From positions 1 to 15,806 of the forward strand of contig JAZSQT010000008.1 of the NCBI GenBank assembly GCA_045538075.1: DNA of 15,806 nt. The letters run 5' to 3'. Below the pieces are notes generated by a model. The model saw nothing but the letters and a program-made list of their open reading frames with translations, did not search any database and had not been told where the DNA came from. The translations under genes were made by a program, and so were the position numbers. This DNA is from JAZSQT01 sp045538075 (GTDB lineage Bacteria > Chrysiogenota > Deferribacteres > Deferribacterales > Mucispirillaceae). Positions 1-5,551 of the stretch are shown here, piece after piece; the first letter of the stretch is position 1; the number at the start of each line of letters is the position of its first letter.

Positions 1-92
1 TTTTTTTGATTTTTTTCACTTTGTATATCTATTGACTATTTTTTCAATATATACATATTTTCAGAGAATGAATATTATACAAGAAAATAAAA

Positions 93-107
93 GTTAAGAA
101 ATTTAAC
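93..107 (-). terminator. weak candidate terminator after the GDPD gene
   Basis: A perfect 5-bp inverted repeat (GTTAA / TTAAC, loop of 5) lies about 30 bases past the stop of the minus-strand gene row. Read on the minus strand it is followed by a T-rich run (81-92). The stem contains almost only A-T pairs, so it would be weak and could arise by chance in such AT-rich DNA. The rest of 1-136 shows no gene or other structure that I can support. Confidence 0.25.
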
Positions 108-136
108 AATAACTTCAAATGAAGATAGTATAACTA

Positions 137-868
137 TTATAAATTTTCTATAATATATTTTGGTCTGTTAGTTGCAATACCAAAAATGCCTATATCTTTA
201 TAATATTTTGCTTTTTCAATATCATCAATAGTCCAAGAATATATTTCTAATCCATTATTAATAAATTCTTTAGTAAATTTCTCATCAATATTAAATCTAC
301 AGTCAAAATCTATGCCATTAAAATTATTTTCTTTACATATTTTAATTAAATCAAATGATGACTGTATATTAGAATTTAATTTAGATTTTTCTCCATTTAT
401 CCAAGCTACTTTGATTTTTGGCATTTCTTCTTTAACTTTTTTCATTGCTTTTTTGCAAAAGCCAATAATCATTATTTCATCAATACTTTTTTTGCTTGAT
501 TTAATATCTTGCAATAGAAAAGGAACAGATTTTATACCATTTTTAATTTCAATTTGAATAAGTTTACCTTTTGGAACAATATCTAAAACTTCCGATAAAA
601 ACGGCACTTTTTCGCCAATAAACTTTTCTGATTTAAAAGAACCTACATCAATTTCTTTAATAAAAGATGAATGGCTTTTGCAAACACTATCCTTTATTTT
701 GCCAGTTCGTTTGAAAGTATTATCATGTATAACTACTACTTTATTATCTAAAGATAATCTTATATCTACTTCAACACCATCAGCACCTTGTTTTAAACCT
801 TCATAAATTGCTACAATAGTGTTTTCTGGAGCGTCAAAAGCTGCTCCTCTATGACCTAAAATAAGCAT
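137..868 (-). CDS. glycerophosphodiester phosphodiesterase (GDPD family, UgpQ/GlpQ-like)
   Basis: This enzyme hydrolyses glycerophosphodiesters, the deacylated phospholipid head groups, to glycerol-3-phosphate and an alcohol. The 243-residue protein has the GDPD TIM-barrel signature: HRG at 6-8 (His6 and Arg7), PENT at 14-17, E33 and D35 in GVEVDI, and the second catalytic His48 in IHD. It ends with a family-like SWTID and ATNRP region. The length matches E. coli UgpQ (about 247). There is no signal peptide, so it should act in the cytosol. The ATG at 868 directly abuts the stop codon of the upstream gene, with a GAG-containing ribosome site inside that gene, which suggests translational coupling. 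It is the last gene of the row. With pgpA in the same row it suggests a link to phospholipid turnover (inference). The exact substrate cannot be told from sequence. Confidence 0.93.
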   Translation of the reverse strand: MLILGHRGAAFDAPENTIVAIYEGLKQGADGVEVDIRLSLDNKVVVIHDNTFKRTGKIKDSVCKSHSSFIKEIDVGSFKSEKFIGEKVPFLSEVLDIVPKGKLIQIEIKNGIKSVPFLLQDIKSSKKSIDEIMIIGFCKKAMKKVKEEMPKIKVAWINGEKSKLNSNIQSSFDLIKICKENNFNGIDFDCRFNIDEKFTKEFINNGLEIYSWTIDDIEKAKYYKDIGIFGIATNRPKYIIENL

Positions 869-1423
869 TTAATATCTGCTCTCTAAAATTTTTTCTCTAT
901 TATGAACTAAATAAAAGAATTTTCCAGCTTTATTATGTATTTTATAATCCCATACTAAAAACCATATTCCAAAAGTAATAAAAGATAATAATAGATTATA
1001 AAAATAATTATTTTTTTCTATTGGTTGAAAATTTATACTTTTTCCAGATAATTGACAAAAATCTCTATAAAAATTCTCTTCACAATTATCTATAACTTGC
1101 CATATATTATTAAACTTATAAATATAGATATAAAAATATATACCTAAGGTTAAAAATATTAAAAGTATTGATAAATATGGATTAATTGTTTCTATAGAAT
1201 TATAATAATTTAAATTATACCTGTTATATTTTTGGACAAACAACTTGCCTAATTCTTTTTTTCTGTTAATTAAAAAATTAACTCTATTAACTCTTTTTAT
1301 AAAATAATAAAGACCAAAAAACCCAAAAGATAAAATTGAAAAAATCACAAAAGACGACCAATTAATATAAGGTTTTTCGCAAATTTCACCTTGATTAATA
1401 TTTTCAATAATTAACTCATTCAT
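869..1423 (-). CDS. unknown membrane protein with three internal repeats (DUF4234-like)
   Basis: I do not recognise a specific function. The 184-residue protein has three hydrophobic segments, at about 24-42, 83-102 and 141-158. Each ends in the same pattern: Gly, then Lys nine residues later, then Asn twelve residues later (G34/K43/N46, G94/K103/N106, G152/K161/N164). The Gly is preceded by an aromatic or Leu after Ser or Thr (SFG, TLG, TFG). This hydrophobic, T/S-F-G-aromatic, basic, Asn pattern resembles the small DUF4234 membrane domain as I remember it. The first 20 residues form an acidic, soluble stretch with no signal peptide. The start overlaps the end of cinA by 8 bases, with GGAT upstream inside cinA, so translation is probably coupled. 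Its neighbours, GDPD and pgpA, hint at an envelope role, but that is only inference. Confidence 0.75.
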   Translation of the reverse strand: MNELIIENINQGEICEKPYINWSSFVIFSILSFGFFGLYYFIKRVNRVNFLINRKKELGKLFVQKYNRYNLNYYNSIETINPYLSILLIFLTLGIYFYIYIYKFNNIWQVIDNCEENFYRDFCQLSGKSINFQPIEKNNYFYNLLLSFITFGIWFLVWDYKIHNKAGKFFYLVHNREKILESRY

Positions 1424-2651
1424 TAATATTATCCATAATAAATTTATACGCTAAAAATAAACTTGCATTTACAGACCTATGACGCACTATATCTCTTTTA
1501 CCTTTAAAACAAAAATGGTAACTAATTGTTTTTTTCCCATTTGAAATTCCTATATATACAGTGCCAACTGGTTTATCTTCTACTCCTCCAGTTGGACCGG
1601 CTATCCCAGTAATAGATATGGCAAAATCTGCTCCTGTTGCAATAACTGCACCCTTTGACATTGCTTCTGCCACTTGGCTACTTACTGCACCGTATTTATT
1701 TAAAACTTCGCTATCAACCTTTAATAAATTTATTTTTATATCGTTAGAATAAGAAATTATACCACCAAGAAAAACATCAGAAACGCCACTATATTCTGTA
1801 ATAGTTTTGCCAAGATAACCACCTGTGCAACTTTCAGCTACAGAAATTGTTTTATTATTATCTCTTAATATTTTAATTAATGCTTCTGCTGGACTATAAA
1901 CATCATCACCCATAAAATTATCTTTAAAATGATTAATTAAATGGTTTGATAAATCTTCTACTACTTTTTTATTAGAAGATTTGATTTTAACTGCAATTTC
2001 ACTTTTGCCAGCATTAATAATACATTCAATGTTATCTGGAATATTATATTCTCGCAAAATTTTATCTATATCAGATTCTGGAAGTAAACCAAAATGCAAT
2101 TCTTTTCTATAAATTTTTTCTAAATTATAATTTTTTTCTATATATGGTTTAACTTCTTCATCAAACATTACAGTCATTTCTGCTGGAACTCCAGGCATTG
2201 CAATAATTAATGATTTATTTACAAAAACCCCAAAACCGTAAGCCGTTCCTACGATATTTTTAAATAAAATAGCATTTTTAGGCAATAATGCTTGATTTAT
2301 ATGGCTATCTCTAAGAGTAACATTTATTTCATTTAATCTTTTTTTAATATGATTTAATGCAGTTTCATTAATTTGCCTATCTACATTTGCAACGATAGAA
2401 ATACATTCTGACGTAATATCATCAAAAGTAGGACCAAGACCACCAGTAGTTAATATTATATCGTAATTAAGAGACAATTCTTTTATCGTATTTATAAGTT
2501 GCTCTTTATTATCTGGTATTGAACAAACTAATTGAGGTTTAATCCCCATTAATGAAAGATTACTTCCAATAAAAGCAGAATTAGTATCTATAACACTACC
2601 TTCAAGCAATTCAGAACCAATTGATAATATTGCACAATTTATATTTGACAT
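1416..2651 (-). CDS. cinA: CinA-family protein: MoaB-like domain plus nicotinamide-nucleotide amidase
   Basis: This is a full-length two-domain CinA protein (411 residues, the usual size). Residues 1 to about 170 form the MoaB/MogA-like domain (COG1058), with GSELLEG at 12-18 and TTGGLGPTFDD at 68-78; in characterised members this domain acts as an ADP-ribose or NAD-related pyrophosphatase. Residues about 255-405 form the CinA C-terminal domain (PncC type), with AESCTGG at 272-278 carrying the nucleophile Ser274, ITGIAGP at 347-353 and PVGTVYI at 361-367; this domain deamidates nicotinamide mononucleotide for NAD recycling. The name comes from competence induction in Gram-positives, and nothing here shows that role, although dprA lies in the window. 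The ATG at 2651 follows the pgpA stop by 22 bases, and its ribosome site is weak (GAG only). The TGA stop lies inside the start of the next gene. Confidence 0.96.
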   Translation of the reverse strand: MSNINCAILSIGSELLEGSVIDTNSAFIGSNLSLMGIKPQLVCSIPDNKEQLINTIKELSLNYDIILTTGGLGPTFDDITSECISIVANVDRQINETALNHIKKRLNEINVTLRDSHINQALLPKNAILFKNIVGTAYGFGVFVNKSLIIAMPGVPAEMTVMFDEEVKPYIEKNYNLEKIYRKELHFGLLPESDIDKILREYNIPDNIECIINAGKSEIAVKIKSSNKKVVEDLSNHLINHFKDNFMGDDVYSPAEALIKILRDNNKTISVAESCTGGYLGKTITEYSGVSDVFLGGIISYSNDIKINLLKVDSEVLNKYGAVSSQVAEAMSKGAVIATGADFAISITGIAGPTGGVEDKPVGTVYIGISNGKKTISYHFCFKGKRDIVRHRSVNASLFLAYKFIMDNINE

Positions 2652-2673
2652 TATTTTTTACTCATTATCTTTT

Positions 2674-3165
2674 TTAAAAATGTAAACCACCATACTCGAT
2701 TAGAAAATACAAAATTATGTAGCAAAAAATTATAGCATATACTGCTGCCATAACATCATCAAGCATAATTCCCCAACCACCGTTTATTTTTTCAAGATAG
2801 TTTATAGGAAAAGGTTTTAAAATATCAAAAACCCTAAATAAAATAAAAGGTAATATTACTAAAGGAAAAAATAGTTCTCCAACAGGACATAATATTAACA
2901 CAAGATACATTGCAGCAATTTCATCAATAACAACTTGGCTTGGATCTTTTATGCCTGAAATTTTTGTATATTTATCAGATACATAAACACCACCAAAAAA
3001 AAGCACTAAAAAAATACATATTTTTATAGGTAATGATAACAATATAGTAAAAAAAGCTATTGGAATTGCAACAAGAGTGCCAAAAGTTCCAGGCATAAAT
3101 GGAATTTTACCAGAATAAAAACCAGTAGATAAAAAATCTACTAAAAAAGGAATTTTTTTTATCAT
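2674..3165 (-). CDS. pgpA: phosphatidylglycerophosphatase A
   Basis: This inner-membrane phosphatase converts phosphatidylglycerophosphate to phosphatidylglycerol, the last step of PG synthesis. The 163-residue protein (E. coli PgpA is 172) carries all the family blocks: STGFYSGKIPFMPGTFGT at 13-30, DPSQVVIDEIA at 74-84, FRVFDILKPFPI at 110-121 and GGWGIMLDDVMA at 129-140. The acidic residues D81, E82, D136 and D137 probably bind the metal. About four hydrophobic segments lie between these blocks. The start overlaps the hisA stop in an ATGA junction, so it is translationally coupled to hisA. It occupies the place where hisF often sits. The pgpA-cinA pair is a common bacterial neighbourhood. 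Confidence 0.95.
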   Translation of the reverse strand: MIKKIPFLVDFLSTGFYSGKIPFMPGTFGTLVAIPIAFFTILLSLPIKICIFLVLFFGGVYVSDKYTKISGIKDPSQVVIDEIAAMYLVLILCPVGELFFPLVILPFILFRVFDILKPFPINYLEKINGGWGIMLDDVMAAVYAIIFCYIILYFLIEYGGLHF

Positions 3166-3878
3166 AAAGAAAAAGCCGCCTTTAAGTCAATTTTACCCTC
3201 ATATATTGCCTTACCAGTAATACAGCCTTTTATATTTTTATTATTTAACTCTTTTAAAATAATAATATCATCTATAGACGATACTCCACCAGAAGCAATA
3301 ACTGGGAAAGGCGAAATATTGGCAATATCGTTAATCATATTACTATTAACTCCTTGCATCATACCGTCTTTATCAATATCTGTAACAATAACACTTTCTA
3401 CTTTAAATTTGCTATATTTATCAATAACATTTGCTACTGTTAATGATGATGTTTCATACCAACCTTCTGTAGCAACCATTCCATTTTTTGCATCAAGCCC
3501 CAATATAATTTGATTAGGATAAGTTTCTAATGCTTCCATAGTTAAATCTGGATTTTTTATTGTAACAGTTCCTAAAATACAGTAACTAACTCCCATATTT
3601 ATATAATCTTTTATGCGACTAATATTCCTAATTCCACCACCAACTTCAATTTTTAAAGATGATTTATTAGTAATTTTTTCAATTTCTTTATAATTAATGC
3701 TTTCTCCAGATTTAGCACCGTTTAAATCAACAATATGCAACCTTTCTGCACCCATATCTTCAAATAATTTTGCCATATCTAAAGGATTTTTATTGTATAT
3801 TTTAGGATTTTCCATAATGCCTTTTTCTAATCTAACTACTTGACTATCCATTATATCTATTGCTGGAATAACTATCAT
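3162..3878 (-). CDS. hisA: phosphoribosylformimino-AICAR-ribotide isomerase
   Basis: HisA opens the ring of ProFAR to give PRFAR, the fourth step of histidine synthesis, in the cytosol. The 238-residue protein is a complete (beta/alpha)8 barrel of normal length. Asp8 in PAIDIMD and Asp129 in LGLDAKNG are the expected acid/base pair, and Thr166 lies in VTDIDKDG. The phosphate-binding turns are GGGIR at 80-84 and ASGGVS at 195-200. A good ribosome site (GAGG, 7 bases before the ATG at 3878) lies in the 13-base gap after hisH. HisF has the same fold, but the conserved HisA N-terminus (PAIDIMDSQVVRL) settles the call. The stop overlaps the pgpA start. Confidence 0.97.
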   Translation of the reverse strand: MIVIPAIDIMDSQVVRLEKGIMENPKIYNKNPLDMAKLFEDMGAERLHIVDLNGAKSGESINYKEIEKITNKSSLKIEVGGGIRNISRIKDYINMGVSYCILGTVTIKNPDLTMEALETYPNQIILGLDAKNGMVATEGWYETSSLTVANVIDKYSKFKVESVIVTDIDKDGMMQGVNSNMINDIANISPFPVIASGGVSSIDDIIILKELNNKNIKGCITGKAIYEGKIDLKAAFSL

Positions 3879-3891
3879 TTAACAACCTCAT

Positions 3892-4506
3892 TTATAATAA
3901 ACAAAAATTTGATAATAATTTAAGACCAGATTTATAACTTTTTTCTGGGTGGAATTGAACGCCTAATATATTATCCTTTGCAACTGCAGCAGTAAAAAAG
4001 CTATCATACTCACAAGCACCTATAACGCTTTTATCTCCATAATTATCGGCAAAATAAGAATGAACAAAGTAGAAAGGTGTGTTATCTTCTATACCACTAA
4101 AAAGCCTATGATTATTAGTTTTTTTAACGTAATTCCAACCAGTATGTGGAATTTTGCAACCATTTTTCAAAATATTATCACTAAATCGCCTAACAGTGCC
4201 TTTAATATAACCAAATCCCTCATTAACTCCAAATTCTAAACTTTTATCAAAAAGAATTTGCATACCTATACATATTCCTAAAAAAGGTTTTCCCGTTTCT
4301 ATAAAATTATGGATAACGCTAATTAAACCTCTTGATTTTAATGCAGATATACAATCACCAAAAGCACCATTGCCTGGCAATACTACCCTACTTGCTTCCA
4401 TTATACTTTTTTCATCAGAAACAATTTTTGCCTTTTGACCTATATACTCAAAAGCCATTTGAACACTGCGAAGATTACTTGCTCCGTAATCTATAATTGC
4501 AACCAT
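3892..4506 (-). CDS. hisH: imidazole glycerol phosphate synthase, glutaminase subunit
   Basis: HisH is the class I glutamine amidotransferase half of IGP synthase; it makes ammonia that passes to HisF for imidazole ring closure. The 204-residue protein has the full triad: Cys79 in FLGICIGMQ, with His186 and Glu188 in VQFHPEKS. Other family marks are the N-terminal IDYGASNLRSV, VVLPGNGAFGDC at 41-52, and PHTGWNYV at 120-127. The ATG at 4506 shares one base with the hisB stop (TAATG), a typical coupled junction. Its partner HisF is not encoded in the window, so hisF must lie elsewhere if the pathway works. Confidence 0.97.
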   Translation of the reverse strand: MVAIIDYGASNLRSVQMAFEYIGQKAKIVSDEKSIMEASRVVLPGNGAFGDCISALKSRGLISVIHNFIETGKPFLGICIGMQILFDKSLEFGVNEGFGYIKGTVRRFSDNILKNGCKIPHTGWNYVKKTNNHRLFSGIEDNTPFYFVHSYFADNYGDKSVIGACEYDSFFTAAVAKDNILGVQFHPEKSYKSGLKLLSNFCLL

Positions 4507-5096
4507 TATTCAAGAACCCCTTTAGTTGACATAAGGCTATCACTCGTAATTGTTAAAGCACTTTTTAAAGATTTTGCTACAGATTTAAAAATACCCTCTG
4601 ATATATGGTGAGTATTGCTTCCGTATCTTTTTATAATATGCAAATTAATTGCTGCATTATTTGTAAATGCTCGCCAAAATTCTTCTATTAATTCAATATC
4701 AAATTCGCCAACTTTATTTGATGAATAATCTACTGCCCAGTTAAAATATACTCGCCCAGAAAAATCAACTGCACTTTCAATTAATGTTTCGTCCATTGGT
4801 AGCAACATAAATCCATATCTATTAATGCCTTTTTTATCGCCAGATGCCTCCTTAAAGGCTTTTCCTAAAGCTATACCAATATCCTCTGTTATATGGTGAT
4901 AATCTATATGAATATCTCCTTTTGCTTGCAAGTTAATACCAAAACCTCCGTGTTTAGCAAAAAGCTCTAACATATGGTCTAAAAAACCTACTCCAGTAGA
5001 TATTGAATAATCACCACCGTCTATATTTAACGTTAAATCAATTTCTGTTTCTTTAGTTTTGCGAGAAAACTTAAAAACTCTTTCTTTATTTGCCAT
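4506..5096 (-). CDS. hisB: imidazoleglycerol-phosphate dehydratase (monofunctional)
   Basis: This enzyme dehydrates imidazole glycerol phosphate to imidazole acetol phosphate, the step after HisF/HisH. The 196-residue protein has the two His-rich manganese-binding signatures: LDHMLELFAKHG at 39-50 with DYHHITED at 65-72, and later SNTHHISEG at 160-168. MDETLIESAVDFSGR (101-115) is also typical. It lacks the N-terminal histidinol-phosphatase domain of enterobacterial HisB, so that step needs another gene. The ATG at 5096 has an AGGT ribosome site 7 bases upstream. It is the first gene of the minus-strand row and lies next to the 455-base divergent intergenic region. Confidence 0.97.
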   Translation of the reverse strand: MANKERVFKFSRKTKETEIDLTLNIDGGDYSISTGVGFLDHMLELFAKHGGFGINLQAKGDIHIDYHHITEDIGIALGKAFKEASGDKKGINRYGFMLLPMDETLIESAVDFSGRVYFNWAVDYSSNKVGEFDIELIEEFWRAFTNNAAINLHIIKRYGSNTHHISEGIFKSVAKSLKSALTITSDSLMSTKGVLE

Positions 5097-5192
5097 AATT
5101 TTACCTAAACTATATATTAATAATATTTTTTATATTAAAAATAGAAAAAAGAAAAGATATTTAATTTTTTTATACTTTAACTTAAAATAATT

Positions 5193-5221
5193 ATTACAAC
5201 AAAAAAATATTCTTTAATCAA
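5193..5221 (-). promoter_or_regulatory. possible promoter of the hisB row
   Basis: On the minus strand, TTGATT (5216-5221) and TGTAAT (5193-5198) are separated by 17 bases, like a sigma70 promoter. It would give a leader of about 90 bases before hisB. I see no T-box, attenuator peptide or strong hairpin in that leader. In sequence this AT-rich chance matches are common, so confidence is low. Confidence 0.35.
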
Positions 5222-5338
5222 TAAAAATATATTGTTTGTAAATTGACGTATCTATTGTGTTCTTTAGGAAAAATAACTTTAAAACAACCTTAACATTAAA
5301 ATAAATTTAAACATAAAATATTTATCAACTGTTTTTTT

Positions 5339-5393
5339 AGATTACTTCGTCGCTTTGCTCCTCGTAATTACGTGTGGACTGCTACTGCTTTCC
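5339..5393. repeat. interspersed palindromic repeat, degraded copy
   Basis: A G+C-rich island in otherwise very AT-rich intergenic DNA. On the minus strand 5349-5368 reads ATTACGAGGAGCAAAGCGAC. It differs at two positions (both G to A) from a short repeat I recall from many unrelated bacterial genomes, ATTGCGAGGAGCGAAGCGAC, whose copies usually end in GAAGCAATC; here that end reads GAAGTAATC. The element is bounded by ATTAC (5341-5345) and GTAAT (5364-5368), which can pair as a stem, and contains the perfect palindrome CGTAATTACG (5363-5372). A tail to 5393 contains ACTGCT twice in tandem (5378-5389). It has no coding potential. The family assignment rests on memory, not on a search. Confidence 0.7.
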
Positions 5394-5444
5394 ATATATT
5401 TTTAAACTAAAATCAAATATAAATAATCTTAATATTATAATATC

Positions 5445-5473
5445 TTGTCAATATTAACGAAATATCATATAAA
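5445..5473 (+). promoter_or_regulatory. probable secA promoter, upstream copy
   Basis: TTGTCA (5445-5450), a 17-base spacer and TATAAA (5468-5473) give one mismatch to each sigma70 consensus box with ideal spacing. A start near 5480 would leave a leader of about 70 bases before secA. This is the best promoter match in the intergenic region. Confidence 0.6.
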
Positions 5474-5485
5474 CATTTTGATGTG

Positions 5486-5513
5486 TTGCAATTATCTTTA
5501 TTTTAGTTATACT
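5486..5513 (+). promoter_or_regulatory. probable secA promoter, downstream copy
   Basis: TTGCAA (5486-5491), a 16-base spacer and TATACT (5508-5513) form a second sigma70-like promoter 40 bases after the first. A start near 5520 would leave about 30 bases before the secA ATG, with GGAG at 5543-5546 as ribosome site. Confidence 0.5.
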
Positions 5514-5551
5514 GTTAGATTGTTTTATATTGAAAATATTTTGGAGCTATA

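Noticed and set aside
32..60. TTGACT near the left edge as a plus-strand promoter
   Set aside because: No -10 box at proper spacing and no plus-strand gene follows.
312..557. An 81-codon hydrophobic open frame on the plus strand inside the GDPD gene
   Set aside because: It is a shadow of a gene with clear catalytic motifs; the hydrophobic look is the usual result of reading A-rich codons in reverse.
5097..5192. A T-box or attenuator leader for the his genes
   Set aside because: The presumed leader is nearly all A and T, with no His-codon-rich leader peptide, no T-box core and no alternative stems of useful strength.
5243..5271. TTGACG on the plus strand as a further secA promoter
   Set aside because: No acceptable -10 box lies 15-19 bases downstream, and two better promoters occur closer to secA.
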